Shown in pieces: positions 22,635 through 33,764 of a stretch of DNA of 64,000 nt. A program made the position numbers and the translations under genes. Each line of letters starts with the position of its first letter. The stretch's first letter is position 1. A model generated the notes under the pieces. The model worked only from the letters and a program-made list of their open reading frames with translations. It was not told the DNA's origin and searched no databases. Source of the DNA: Candidula unifasciata (Eukaryota > Mollusca > Gastropoda > Stylommatophora > Geomitridae); NCBI GenBank assembly GCA_905116865.2, contig CAJHNH020000813.1, positions 36,001 to 100,000 of the forward strand, read 5' to 3'.

Positions 22635-22849
22635 TTAAAGAAGAAGTTATTAGTTGGTCAGACTTCTACTCCTTGGATCTATGTCATGTTTCTCAACATC
22701 AGTTTCATATTCAGTTTGACAATATATAAACATTTATTATCTATTCTAACAAAAAATACAAGCAGGCTGTACATTATACGTTAAATACGAAAAGAATTAT
22801 AACTCTTCTCTTCGTTATTCGAGGAAAATGTTGAATGTTTAATTAGGAA

Positions 22850-23160
22850 TCGACATCAAAAACATTCGGGACACTCCCATAAGAGCTCCGCTCTCCTCTT
22901 CAGCAGCAAGCAAAGAGTTCAAATTCCGATGGTACCAGTAATTGTCTGACTGTTCATCCGTCTCGCCTTTCAAGAAAATCCCAGAATCCCTGGTAACTCA
23001 ACGCCGTTCCATTCTCCTCCAACTATAATAATTTATTTGTGCCTCCGCACTGTTCACTCGTTCACAAAGGCCCTCACAACATTTAGCTTGTCATACAGCA
23101 ATTCACCAACAAGTGGTGCAGAACCGGTCATTCTATCTCCTGCTTATTTACACCAGTATC
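22850..23160 (-). pseudogene. RNase H-family non-LTR C-terminus
   Basis: Minus-strand frames give ADRM/GSAPLVGELLYDKLNVVRAF, then ELPGILGFS, TITGTIGI.TLCLLLKRRAELLWECPECF. This parallels 36195-36600 (DKLDVVRALWERV, GVTRGSGR) and 38755-39060. It is broken by stops and ends in an ATTCAACATT-like tail. Confidence 0.7.
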
Positions 23161-24124
23161 ACTTGGAGAAAATATCCAAAGGACGCCAGCCACCCGGGAC
23201 CTCTGACGCGACCCTTGCCAATCCTCGCGGAGTATGCCTGCCTCCTCCTGTCTCAACAACTCTGTGAGTCAGTTACAATTACGACATGTGTGTACAGTTG
23301 ATTCTCAATCTAGTCGAAGGTAGAAGTGCCTGCCTCCGCCTCCATTCTCAAACCAGACGTTGTGATATCATATGCCAGGCTTTGCTGCACTAAACGACGC
23401 TTCGGGAAAAATAAAAATATCTTCTACGTGCCCTTATCAAAGCGCTGTCTAGGTTGATCTAACTTAACGAACTTAAAATACGAAACGTAAATTAGGAAAA
23501 ACGACGACGTCGTTTATTCTTTAAAAATGCAAGAAGATTGAAGTCTACAGCGAAAACGAAACAATTCTTCTACTTCCCCTCTCTCTCTTTTTTTTTTTTT
23601 TTCCTTTTTTTTTTTTTTTTTTCCTTTTTTTTTTTTTTTTTCCTCAGTTATTTCTGTGGAGTGTTAAGGGGAGATGTCAGATTTGTCGCTGTGCTCTTTC
23701 CAATTCAGAATGTAAGTTGATCAACGAAGTATAATTTTGAAAAAAAAAAAAAAAAAGAATTACTACGGTCTCGTGAGGTTTTACAGAATATGGTGAACTA
23801 ATCTCTGTAGAATCTATGAATGAGGTGTGTTTTTGATACAGTTGAGTGGACGGAGGCAAGGTTTGAGGAGGAGGGGGGGGGGGGGGGGTTGAGCTGATGA
23901 AAAAAAATTAGGTTTAGTATGCAATGGCGAAAGTAAGAAGAAAACACGTAATGCAACTGTTGAAATTCGCTTGTCACGTGTTGAACGGAATTCAATGGGT
24001 TAAGAAAAACTTTAACGTAATTTATTCAAGCAAACATACAAATTACTTGGTTATATTGTTAATTTTTCTGATTTCATGTACGGCTACCTTGTCGTGAAAT
24101 CATTAAGTACAAATTCCCAGAACT
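23161..24124. other. Unassigned sequence with pyrimidine and purine homopolymer tracts
   Basis: Poly-T/CT tracts lie at 23578-23641, an A run at 23741-23756 and a G run at 23873-23888. No coding feature supported. Confidence 0.5.
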
Positions 24125-25124
24125 GTACCTGGTACCCATTCAAGGTACCCATTCAACTCTGGTCAAAACTGACGCTAGGCACGGCCATTGTTTCGAGTCG
24201 TGGCGAAGTTTTTGCTTCTGTCAAACGGTGGCTGTTGCATTTTTGCTCCAATTGTAGACTGAAAGGATATAGTTTCGTCGCCCAGTTTCTGAGTTAAGTG
24301 CATGGTGTGACCCTGTGAGCTGCAGATTTCATTTGGGGTGTTTTTCGTCTGTGACCAACGTGGTGTTGTGTTGTGAAATGTAAATTCAGAAAAAGGCGCG
24401 TTGCCTGTCGTCACAATATTGGTGATGCCGTTGTGGGATTAAAATTGATCGCGTGTGCAGCTGCTGATTTGTTGGTTACCTCTGCTATCGTCGATGATGA
24501 ACTGCATTTTAAATGTCAAACTGTTTGTGTTAGCACTTCTGGTGGCTACCTTATGCTTTTTAATACGTGTGTATGCTAGTGCATATGCTGAGACAGCAGA
24601 TTTCAATCTTTCCAGAAGGGACTGTGATTAACATTCTGTGTTTTTCGTTGGCACAGGAGCGGAGCAACTTGGATGGCCGTTGCTGTGAAGCTGAAACTAA
24701 CATTACATTACATTACATTACTTTCAAGGCTTGTGCGCTTTTTACAGTCAAGGTCATTTTTGTTTTAAAGTTCGGTTCCGACAGCACCGAACCAACGACC
24801 CTGCAATCCGCAGGCCTTCTCTGTAGACGCGGTAGTAAATAATTGATTGCAACGGTTATGTTTTTTTTTTTTTTTTCATTTGGTGTTACATAATTAAAGG
24901 AGGAATTCGGTTCTTTTACAGAGTTTTTCTCTTTAAATACAAAAATCTTACGCATTTATTTGTCTTTGATGCTCTCAAAATCATATTCATAAAGACAATG
25001 CTGCGTGGCGTTCATTGTCTCATGTAGCGTCAATCCTCTGTGTCACAGATGAGTTGCTCTATGAAAGGATGCCAACTGTCTCGTATTTTCTCTTGATCTT
25101 TGCTCACTGCTTATCGTCATCCGC
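24125..25124. other. Unassigned sequence; small SINE-1 body fragment at 24125-24165
   Basis: CTGTACCTGGTACCCATTCAAG matches the complement of a SINE-1 body segment and is followed by a second GGTACCCATTCAA. A short CATTA repeat sits at 24699-24721. Open frames of 70-90 codons here show no recognisable motif. Confidence 0.4.
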
Positions 25125-25320
25125 TTTATTTATTTTGAAGCCCCACACTGGCCTTTGCCGGGGGCCCTAAACATAGATGGAACTTAAATTTGGCCTAAAG
25201 GCTGAAAAGGCTTTCCGGGACCTCTTCACAGGTGATCTCATCCGCATGGTGGCACTTTGTGTCACCGGGCGTTTATCGCTTGTGTGATGTCATGATGGGG
25301 TACAACTTACCTACCTACCT
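25125..25320 (+). mobile_element. SINE-3, best copy with TTAC-type tail
   Basis: Reads GAAGCCCCACACTGGCC, GGGACCTCTTCACAGGTGATC, ATGGTGGCACTTTGTGTCACC, GGGCGTTTATCGCTTGTGTGATG and GGGGTACAAC, then TTACCTACCTACC. The simple tail defines the orientation. Confidence 0.85.
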
Positions 25321-25384
25321 ACTCTTGATCTAACTCTTCTTCTCTTCCCTTCTAGCTGTCCTATCGCCACGATGTACTCCTTTT

Positions 25385-25620
25385 ATTGATTTATTTCCCC
25401 CTATATTGTCCCTATATTTCATAGACCAATCGGCACAAGATGGGTGATGTGATCAGCATCACGCCGACCGCCTCTACTTCCACGGACTGCACCCGGTACC
25501 CACTCAAGGCTGGGTCGACCTGGGAGCCAAGGTCATTTTTTTTTAAAAAGTCAGGGAGCGAACCCACTACCTTCCGATCTGCAGCGAGCGTCTAGCTGCT
25601 CCGCCTTGGGGACCCCCACT
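25385..25620 (-). mobile_element. SINE-1 copy (type-1 head)
   Basis: The complement begins with a tRNA-like head (CCAAGGCGGAGCAGCTAGACGC, GTGGGTTCGCTCCC as B box). It continues through the SINE-1 body to CCGATTGGTCTATGAAATATAGG. Confidence 0.88.
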
Positions 25621-25734
25621 AATCGCTTGACTGTTCATAAATCGCTTTCGTACTTCTGTTTATCTACTTATCACAAACATCAGAAAAAGACAGGAAACAA
25701 GGGACATGTGACCAGATGAAAAATCTGTAGAAGA

Positions 25735-25865
25735 CAACGCGATAGCTTTTTGTCGTGTCTTAGACATGACAACACACAGTCTGGTATATGTTGTTGAAGA
25801 TAGCAGATTGTACAGAGACATGATCGCCCACACCAATCAGCAAGGCACTTGATGATGATAAGAGA
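25735..25865 (+). pseudogene. 3' end of a non-LTR ORF
   Basis: The translation near the end reads RLYRDMIAHTNQQGT followed by stop codons in GATGATGATAA. It is comparable with 7855-7955. Confidence 0.5.
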
Positions 25866-25943
25866 CTGGTTCCCATAATGCTTCCATCAATCGAATTTTC
25901 TTTATAAGTCACAAAGGAACACACAGCTACGCTATGTTATATT

Positions 25944-26083
25944 CTTCTTCTTCTTCTTCTTCTTCTTCTTCTTCTTCTTCTTCTTCTTCTTCTTCTTCTT
26001 CTTCTTCTTCTTCTTCTTCTTCTTTCTTCTTCTTCTTCTTCTTCTTCTTCTTCTTCTTCTTCTTCTTCTTCTTCTTCTTCTTC
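25944..26083. repeat. (TTC)n microsatellite at the 3' end of a non-LTR copy
   Basis: About 46 TTC units with one slip at 26022. On the minus strand this is a (GAA)n run immediately after the element ending at 26084. Confidence 0.95.
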
Positions 26084-26463
26084 AGCGTTCAGAGCTCTTG
26101 AGGTTCACTCCAGCAATATCTCACCCGCCTCCACTCATCTCTCTGGTTGGCCTTCTCTTTCCAGCTAGTTAGACCAAGTGTTTGCAGGTCCTTCTGGACG
26201 TTATTTCTCCATCGTCTTCTTTGTCTGCGTCGTGGTCTTGGATTATTTTTTTCCCCCATTCTCTCAATATGCCCTAGCCATTTCAGTCTATTAGCTTTCA
26301 TGATGACAGTGATCAGTGGTGATTTAAACAGATTATGAATTTCGTTGTTGCTTCTCATTTTCCATTTCCTGCTGTTTGTATCTTTGATGCAATGATGTTG
26401 ACAAACACACACAATGAATTCTTCAACGATTGGACGAACACAATTTACAGAGACCATTTGCAT
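26084..26463 (-). pseudogene. Non-LTR ORF C-terminus with GAA tail
   Basis: Minus-strand ORF: HCIKDTNSRKWKMRSNNEIH, NLFKSPLITVIMKANRLKWL, GHIERMGEKN, RRRWRNNVQKDLQTLGLTSW, KEKANQRDEWRR and SEPQEL. This is the K.(R)(W)LGH..RM...GRPR.RW..... type of non-LTR ORF2 ending. A relative lies at 54030-54265. There is no RT core here. Confidence 0.8.
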
Positions 26464-26469
26464 TTCTTC

Positions 26470-26800
26470 TACTACTACTCCTCCGTTCTTCTACTCCTGA
26501 AATTCGTCGCAGCTTCGGGGAAGGAAGAGATCTCTGGAACGAGCTCTTCTGTTTGCTTCGAATATAGTACTTTTCATTGTCTGATATTTCTGCGGTCCAT
26601 CTTCTGCGTGGTCGACTCCAGGCTTTGTTACCACTGTCTCTGTCTAACATTGCTCTCTGTAGTGCCCTGACTGATGCCAATCATGTTACATGGGCAAACC
26701 GTTTGATCTTTTGTTTACCGATGAAGTTCAGTATTTGTTCTGTGCCGACTCTTCTCCTGATATCGTCGTTCTTAAGTCGATCTTTCCTTGTTACATTTCG
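26470..26800 (-). pseudogene. Non-LTR ORF C-terminus, another family
   Basis: Minus-strand translation gives VGTEQILNFIGKQKIKRFAH, then MASVRALQRAMLDRDSGNKA, WSRPRRRWTAEISD, SFQRSLPS and NANGLCKLCSSNR. The VGTE.IL..I..QK.K.F.H segment also occurs in the RTE-like copy at 62700 (VGTEPILNYIQRQKVKWFAH), so this is a related family. Confidence 0.75.
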
Positions 26801-27226
26801 AGATAATTTTTCAGTTTTTTTAACTCATTATATATTGATTCAGCACTGCAGGAACGCAGCAGACAAGATACAACGAAATCTACATGGCAATACATGTTTA
26901 TATCTGCATTGTTTAACTTCATTACAGGAAAACATTGTTTTGAACATCTAAAAAAACTCCGCAAAAACTTGAACTTAATTTGTTCTAGCAAACATAAGAT
27001 GTTTTGTATTATAAAGGTTATGTGGTTTGCCTTTAGCCGCCTTGACGCGACATTTGTGGTTATATAATTAAACGGAAACAAGACCCGTAAGTTGAGACGA
27101 AGGCTTACTGTTCAGGATGACAGTTTTCTCAAAACGTGGGTTGAAATACTTAACACAGACAAGTCATATCAAGAATTTTTACAGTTCTAAAACCTTACTT
27201 TCAAAGTGCTAAAAGAACATTTCATT
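26801..27226. other. Unassigned sequence
   Basis: No feature recognised. Confidence 0.4.
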
Positions 27227-27227
27227 A

Positions 27228-27385
27228 TTTTCTTCTTCTTCTTCTTCTTCTTCTTCTTCTTCTTCTTCTTCTTCTTCTTCTTCTTCTTCTTCTTCTTCTT
27301 CTTCTTCTTCTTCTTCTTCTTCTTCTTCTTCTTCTTCTTCTTCTTCTTCTTCTTCTTCTTCTTCTTCTTCTTCTTCTTCTTCTTC
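27228..27385. repeat. (TTC)n microsatellite, about 52 perfect units
   Basis: A pure homopurine/homopyrimidine trinucleotide run. Its poly-Phe and poly-Arg open frames are artefacts. Confidence 0.97.
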
Positions 27386-27534
27386 CGCTGCTGCTGTATT
27401 CTCCTCTCAAGTGGAGATTGTCACTTTGTGTTGTGATTTACAGCTAGGCTATGATATTTATGCCATTTTCAAAATACATTCGATTTCAGCCGAACTTTAA
27501 ATAGTCACCACAAAGTAGTCCGCCTTTTCTCTAT

Positions 27535-27725
27535 GCCTACCATCTTTCCCAAAATGGGATTCCGAAACCCACATAGAGATACCGTGTTTATCCCGGATGG
27601 CTCTGTCTTTCTCCGCAGTACTGCTGCTTGCCTACTTGCCCACGTCGCACAAACATCTCTAGCTAAAGTGACGACCACTGGCGAAGATATTCCCGTTTGC
27701 CATCCTGGCATAAAAACGGGTTTTT
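27535..27725. repeat. Interspersed repeat family 5, copy 2
   Basis: Shares GGCTCTGTCTTTCTCCGCAG and following sequence with 6290-6500. The best shared translation is on the minus strand (SRQAAVLRRKTEPSGI). Confidence 0.4.
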
Positions 27726-28090
27726 AACCCATGAATCGTGCCCCTAAATGGGGCCGCAAAGAGATTTTACGGAAATACTGGGCATTTAGGAGGCATGCAA
27801 CTTTCAAAAATTTAAAACCTCGTGTTCGCGAATTCCAGGGACAGAAAAATCAAAAACGTTCTTGTTAAACAAAAAAAAATTTTTACAACATGGCGCTCTA
27901 GCCTGTATATAATAGTTATATTACGACTTTTACATTCCTGCTAGTACCACAAAATAATTGTTCTTTATGTTCAACGATTGTTCGTCTTATCTGAGTTCGG
28001 GTTAATGATGTTTTGCTGTGTTGCTATGTTGAACTTCATGCGGTTGTTGTTGTTATTCTGTTGCTTTTTGTTTTTTATGTTATGGCAATC
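27726..28090. other. Unassigned sequence
   Basis: No feature recognised. Confidence 0.4.
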
Positions 28091-28094
28091 TACG

Positions 28095-28510
28095 TCACTG
28101 TACCTTGGGCATTTTAATGCGTGCTCAGTCCTCCGAAGCAGCAGCCACTCCAAGGAACTCCAATTAATTATTCTCATGAGAAGTTGGTTATGAGTCTCTA
28201 TCTCGGTTTCGAAAGTGGTATATATATTCCTTATCATGCTTAACTCCATTGTCACGCAATCGTATTAGTGTCAGAAATTCGACATTATCCACTAGCCCAG
28301 TCTGTGCATCGTCGTCGATATGTCCCCTACCCATGCTTCTCCCTACATGCGTTGATGCATTGCTTGCCAGTAAGCCCGCTTGCTCATTGCCCTTTACGTT
28401 CTCATTACCAGGTTTAAAGATCCGGGGGATTGAGCTTAAGTGCGATTTTCGAATACTTTTTACCCATTCAAAACGCACACTGCCTATTGTTATCTTTTGA
28501 AGCATGTTCA
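28095..28510 (-). pseudogene. RNase H-family non-LTR C-terminus (RLRDNGVKHD type)
   Basis: Minus-strand ORF contains GNENVKGNEQAGLLASNAST, which corresponds to the G..GNE.AD.LA end of an RNase H type-1 domain. It continues HVGRSMGRGHIDDD, TGLVDNVEFLTLIRLRDNGV, then in another frame SSLEWLLLRRTEHALKCPRY. The family therefore appears to carry RNase H after RT, as in I/Ingi/Vingi-like non-LTR elements. The exact clade is not determined. A frame shift after KHDKE kills it. Confidence 0.8.
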
Positions 28511-28514
28511 AGAA

Positions 28515-28660
28515 GTCTGATAGCTTGTTGTTGTTGACACCTTTCCATCTTTCCAGACTACAGCGTTTTATTGTGCTTTAGAGGGTTAACTGAATCATAG
28601 TCTATGGCGATGGCGAGTGTGACTAGAAAGACTCGCTGGCATTTCTCCTCTATGCTACCT
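28515..28660 (-). mobile_element. 3' tail of the zinc-finger-tail non-LTR family
   Basis: The complement reads CTAGTCACACTCGCCATCGC, CATAGACTATGA, AGCACAATAAAACGCTGTAG and TCTGGAAAGATGGAAAGGTG, then CAACAACAAC. It aligns with 32175-32290, which instead ends in AATGATG repeats. Confidence 0.7.
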
Positions 28661-28995
28661 AAACGTTATTGAGCAACGCATGCAGCGTGCCAACCAACCC
28701 CCTCCCCCCTCTTCCCCCCAACCCAGCCCAACCCCCTCGGCCTGTCGTGTTTTTTCTAAAGAAGAGGTACCGATGCAATACAGACTCAGAATCAGACACG
28801 ATGCTTCATCTAGTAATTTATTTTATAGCTATCCACTTCAGAGCTGCGGTAATTGCCTTCACTCTCATCCTAATGGTTTAAGTTGTAGACAAATTAGCTT
28901 CGTTTTACTCAGCTACTACCTTTCACTTCACATTTGATGAGATACCCCTGTCAGATTTTTACATGACATGACTCATACTCTATTTATAAGCAGGT
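28661..28995. other. Unassigned sequence
   Basis: Includes a C-rich stretch near 28700-28740. No feature recognised. Confidence 0.4.
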
Positions 28996-28999
28996 CTTT

Positions 29000-29134
29000 T
29001 TCTTCTTCTTCCTCACCTTTTCCTCCTCCTCCTACTCCTTCTTCTTCTTCGTCATCTTCTTTTCCTAATTTGTCTTCTTCTTCTTCTTTTTTTTCTATTT
29101 CTTTTTCTTCTTTTTCTTCCTCTTCTTCTTCTTC

Positions 29135-29197
<63 letters not shown>

Positions 29198-29200
29198 TTG
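29000..29200. repeat. TTC/CTC-rich tract ending in (TTA)n
   Basis: Interrupted TTC/TCC units followed by about 20 perfect TTA units at 29136-29195. Confidence 0.9.
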
Positions 29201-29309
29201 ACATGATATGTTTGTGGGGAAACAGTTGCTCTATTCTGGTTTCCCCCACCATGGAGCCCCGGAAACCACACGGGGAAAAAAGTAACTAAAGGGTCTTTAA
29301 CGGGTATCA

Positions 29310-29480
29310 GGTAAATGATGTAACATTCATATCTTTATGGGCCAATAAGCACTCCATTACTAATGTGATCAACATATCAAGCAGGGCACCTTTACTTCTC
29401 TGGACACCTCCGTATACCCATTTTATTCTAGGCTAATATTAGAAAGAAGGTCAGTTTAAAAGCAAGTAAGAAAATCCTCT
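29310..29480 (-). mobile_element. SINE-1 copy, strongly degraded
   Basis: GGGCCAATAAGCAC, AATGTGATCAACATATCA and CACCTTTACTTCTCTGG follow the order of the SINE-1 complement (AGACCAATCGGCAC, GATGTGATCAGCATCAC, CGCCTTTACTTCCCGG). Confidence 0.45.
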
Positions 29481-30625
29481 CGTTACGCATTCGAATACAA
29501 GACATTTATGTCAGCCAGGCCCATTTGTGTCCTATTTATAAATTTAACACCTGTTTATTTTACCAGGTATTGGTACTATTCAGGAAAGTCACCCTATCTC
29601 ATCTGCTTGAAGATTTCGTAGCGGTTCCCAGGGGCTATCTTTTGTTTTAGGGATGTTATGAGATGTATTCTTCACCGTCCACACACAGCGTGCTAAAAAA
29701 AATGTCACGAGTTCGTTCGACGCTGACGAAAGTACACAGCTTTCTTTTCGCAACTCTGATTTCTGTGAACGACTGTTGTTTCTGAAATGTGTTGTTGCGA
29801 GTAGGTCTCAAGCGCCGAAGGTGCCTGTATGCAAGGAAAAATACTACAGGGGAAAGCGCCGAAGCCGCGACGGTTCGTGCGTATCTGATTATGTTTTATT
29901 TTATCTATTTTTACGCTTTAAGCGATGGCTGTCGTCGGTGGTGGATGTGCTAACCAGTTCAAAACTAGCAACAGATCGCATCCCTATAGAGTGTAGGAGT
30001 GTCCTGGGAAATCACCTTTGAAATCTCGTGACCGACGAGATGGGGGTTAGTTTCGTGATTTGTACCCCTGTATTTTAATTGGCACTTATAGAACTGGGAG
30101 GACCTCAACTCGAAGAAGAGGGGCTAAACTTCCTGCATTTATCCTCAGCTTTGGTAATCATATCTAACCAATGCTTTATGTCTGGAGAAATTGTGAATCT
30201 TCTTCTCGAGGATGCTTTTACAGTCTTGGTGCCTAGCTCGTAAATATCTATAACTTCTCTATCGTTCTCCAAATGTGTTTGCTCTCATCTAATTGTTTTG
30301 TTATCACTACGTGTTTGAGTTGCTCACGGTAATTTTTTTTTTCCAGACATCTATTACCTTACTCGAGTCTTTGTTTCGGGACGTAAATTTTGCGTGCACA
30401 TTCGTTTCATAAATCCGTCTTTTTTGTATGCAGACTGCTGGTTCCTTGCCCCTCTGGCGGATGCATTCCGACTCCAAAGGAAATATTCCCAATTAGCCGG
30501 CTTCAACGACTTTGTTTTTTAAATGAGGAGGGGCGGAAGGGGAAAGGGGAAAAAAGTGGATGGGGGGCGGGCATTGGATATTCTTTATTCTCTGCACAAA
30601 GGAGGATGACCGGTTTTTAATTATA
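29481..30625. other. Unassigned sequence
   Basis: No repeat copy, RNA or coding feature recognised in about 1.1 kb. Confidence 0.5.
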
Positions 30626-30629
30626 TTAG

Positions 30630-30890
30630 TTCCTTCTTCTTTTTCTCCTCCACCATTTAACTCAGCGATGTGTTAGGGGAGGTGTAAGGATCGTTTGTGC
30701 GCTTTTTCCAATGCATTGTACAAGTTGGTGTTTATTTCTGTTAGATTGCTCCTGATGATGTCGCTCAATCTCTTGCGTGGTCTTGCTCTTGCTCTGTGTT
30801 CATTATATTTTTCAGCGTGGCTCTTTGTGGCAGTTGGTACCAGGGCATTGTCGTCAGGTGGCCAGACCATCTCATTTGTTGTTCTTTAAT
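30630..30890 (-). pseudogene. Non-LTR ORF C-terminus
   Basis: Minus-strand translation gives MVWPPDDNALVPTATKSHAEK, YNEHRARARPRKRLSDIIRS, NLTEINTNLYNALEKAHKRS and LHLP, then a GGAGAAAAAGAAGAAGG-type tail. The RARARPRKR segment is the usual RGRPRKRW end motif, slightly decayed. Confidence 0.7.
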
Positions 30891-31465
30891 TCTAATAGCA
30901 AAACGTGTTAACGCCGTGGTCTCTAATGTTCCAGTTGGTGTCAAACAGTTTTGAAACTGGTGTATTAGTATTTGTAATAGACTGTATACTTTCTCTTTTT
31001 TCAGGCTAGTTTTTAAAAAAAATTACGTTTTTTAAACTATTTATAACACCCCCCCCCCTCCCCCTCGCCTTCCCCAAAAAAGGATCTATAATAGCTACAT
31101 CTAGGTATAGATTAGGAACAAGGTTCTGACTGTAGCGTATCTCCATTCATCATACTTTTAAGTAAGGCGATAAGGAAAAACAACAACCTCGGTGTGTTGT
31201 CTATTTTTGTGTTCTCAATAATGATGCAGCGAGAACTTTACGTTTAAAGAGGCATTTAAATACAGTATATCCAGATTGTAAACAATATATCCATTCCAAC
31301 ATTAAGCTACCAGTGCGAAATGTAGACATTATCTAAAGCCAATGCACGCAACATCAGCTCTTGAAGATGTGATGGCTGAGAAAAGCCGCCAACCATACCC
31401 TTTGAGATCGAGTAAAAAATGATACTAAAAAACAAATTGTTGGAACGACAACTTGTACTAGATTC
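30891..31465. other. Unassigned sequence
   Basis: A poly-C run lies near 31048-31057. No feature recognised. Confidence 0.45.
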
Positions 31466-31469
31466 ATCA

Positions 31470-31725
31470 GAAGCAGCAGATGAAGGAGTTCGGCCATCTC
31501 GTTAGAGTGCAGCAAGATCAAATAACATCACATGCACTAGATCTCAGAAGATCAGCTGCAAGAGCAAGAGGACGGCTGCGAAAAAGATTAAAGACACTTT
31601 ATACCTTTACGGCATGACATTGGTCAGTGGCTGCCCTCGTGCACTGGATCGAAAATTAGTTATGCCGACGACGCTTACCGGCAAAAGTGGTTTTGATTGC
31701 TAATAAACTCTAAGCACTCTAAAAC
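31470..31725 (+). pseudogene. Non-LTR ORF C-terminus
   Basis: The translation reads MKEFGHLVRVQQDQITSHAL, DLRRSAARARGRLRKRLKTL. This is the FGHL.R...RARGR.RKRLK ending shared in form with 30630-30890. Confidence 0.65.
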
Positions 31726-31799
31726 GTATGAAACTTGATTTAACGAGTGTCTCTAGTCAATAGAAGGAATTGTCTATTAGGGCATCATATAAGCTAGCA

Positions 31800-32290
31800 T
31801 TACTAATAGTAATATTTCTTTGGAGTAAACAAGGCAGGTCGAGGAAGGGATCATAATACATGGGCAACATATGGTCTCTACAATACTGCCCAGGCTTTGT
31901 GCTATGGACAGGAGGAACTTCACTACGTTATAAAGATGTGTGCAAGCGGGACATGAATGATACAGGTATTGAAGCGGACTCATGGAAACAAAATGCCATA
32001 GACCGTGTTGTGTGGAAATGGCATATCAGGAAGGGAATGAGACTGAAGGAAGAAATTACTGCAGAAAGGATGAGAGCTGCGCGTCTAAAAAGAAACGGAT
32101 TAAACACAAATGTTGTTAACAATGGTCCTGAAATCCCATGATATCATTGTGGAAGTCTTTTCTTGACACGGGCGGATCTTGCTAGTCACACTCGCCATCG
32201 CCATGGGCTGTGAGTCCCATGCCCCCTCATAGCGCAATATAACACTATCGTCTGGAAAGACGGAAAAGTGCCAATAAATGATGAATGATG
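31800..32290 (+). pseudogene. Zinc-finger-tail non-LTR family, best copy
   Basis: ORF 31860-32141 reads GGTSLRYKDVCKRDMNDTGI, EADSWKQNAIDRVVWKWHIR and EEITAERMRAARLKRNGLNT. After a stop it continues YHCGSLFLTRADLASHTRHRHG, which has one Cys and two or three His in a C2H2-like spacing. The first Cys is lost here. The 3' end has CGTCTGGAAAGACGGAAAAGTG then AATGATGAATGATG. The LRYKDVCKRD and TAE blocks mark the end of a non-LTR ORF2. The RT core is missing. Confidence 0.75.
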
Positions 32291-32390
32291 ACTAATAGTG
32301 ACCAAATAATTTTTTTTTTTTTTAAAGGGCCAAACAGCTGGATAAACGTTTGTTAAACTTTGCATTTTATCAGCTGCAAATATTGTTTGT

Positions 32391-32396
32391 GTGGGT

Positions 32397-32487
<91 letters not shown>
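32391..32487. repeat. (GT)n microsatellite
   Basis: About 46 GT units with a short GGGT interruption at the start. Confidence 0.97.
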
Positions 32488-32488
<1 letters not shown>

Positions 32489-32544
32489 TACAAATCGTTT
32501 CAGCACTATGAAGCGTAAGATGGATAATCTTGTTGACGACGTAA

Positions 32545-33445
32545 AAAAGCAAGTTATTTGAAACAGAAATGTTGCGAATTTTTTTTTTTCAATCTAGTGT
32601 GTTGGAACCACGGATCTGGCTCAGTGTTGCCAGTTAGTAGTATATCGTTGATTTGAGGGTAAAGATAATATAACAGAAGAAAGGGTTTACTCCAAATAAT
32701 TACAAACAACATCGAATGCCCGTTATATGTATATAATAATTCTAAGAAAATGGACTTTCGTGTGAAGAGATATTGTGAACATGGGTGTTTGTACAGAAAG
32801 TACTCGAGATATGACAATGGTGCTACAGCTATGATAACAGTGCTCTAGCTAGGATAACGGTGGTCCAGCTAGGATAACGGTGCTCCAGCTAAGATATTTA
32901 TCCTTCCTGGTATGTTAAACTGGCTAAAGAAAAAAACAATCCAAACATCTTTCGGACCCAGTAGGTAATTTACAGGAATTACTTCGATATTATACACGGA
33001 ATCCAGTCAGCACGTTTGATATCTCCCATCAACGTTCATCTTGGGGTTTCTCTTGGATCGTCTTTTCGCATAATGTGTCTAATATGGCGCCATCTGCTTT
33101 GTCTTACAACACAGATACTATTAACTAGCAGAAAAAAAAATTAAATAAACAGCAGCTATAAAAGATGCTCGCGTATTAAGAACTAACAAGCTGGAATAAG
33201 AAGAACAGTTCTCTCTCAAACAATCAATACGTTCGCTAGGAAATTCTAGCTGCTTGCAAGAACATACCAGAGCGTGGAGTTTGTGAATGGAGAACATAAT
33301 AAAGACACCGGAGACAGAATATCGTGGTTTGAAGTAGATAATGACACCATTTATTGATGGACCCGGGTTGTTGTGGTGGGTTCACAATATATGTGTGAAT
33401 GTGATGAGGAAGTGTTTTGTTTAATTTATCGAGTGCCTCGGGTGC
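32545..33445. other. Unassigned sequence with a 20-bp tandem repeat at 32818-32895
   Basis: Four imperfect copies of GGTGCTCCAGCTAGGATAAC at 32818-32895. The rest is unassigned. Confidence 0.55.
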
Positions 33446-33449
33446 TTGG

Positions 33450-33670
33450 CATAATGGTCGGCTCTGTGGCTAAGTCGATGCGAACGCTTCGTAATGCCGG
33501 GATTGCCGGGTTCGATCCCAGCTGCGGGTTTTGCGCCTTGCGTTGGTTCCGACAGTGGTATCAGAGGGTCGACCGTCCAGAAAGCAATAGCAAACTATTG
33601 GACGTAAATTTGCCTAGAGAAACCACACTGCTGCGGTTGGTTCTGCAACGTCCAGTAAAGGATACGCAAC
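33450..33670 (+). mobile_element. tRNA-headed SINE, separate body
   Basis: The head reads TCTGTGGCTAAGTCGATGCG and GCCGGGTTCGATCCCAG, a canonical B box. The head resembles the type-2 head of SINE-1, but the body (GGTTCCGACAGTGGTATC, GGTCGACCGTCCAG) does not. No acceptor-stem pairing was seen. Confidence 0.65.
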
Positions 33671-33764
33671 TAACCTGCTTGGTATAATACTGATGTCTGT
33701 GGTCATGAACATTTTCTTTCTCAGTATCTTCTTGTGGCAGAAGAGAGACCTGGTGTTGTTAGTA

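Noticed and set aside
24076..24842. Cluster of 68-91-codon ORFs as a small gene
   Set aside because: No motif, frames overlap at random, and part is a SINE-1 fragment and a CATTA repeat.
29776..30021. 81-codon ORF with KVPVCKEKYYRGKRRSR
   Set aside because: No recognisable domain, no second copy and no splice or promoter context. Likely chance.
33455..33530. tRNA gene
   Set aside because: The A and B boxes are good, but no acceptor stem pairs and the sequence continues into a SINE body.
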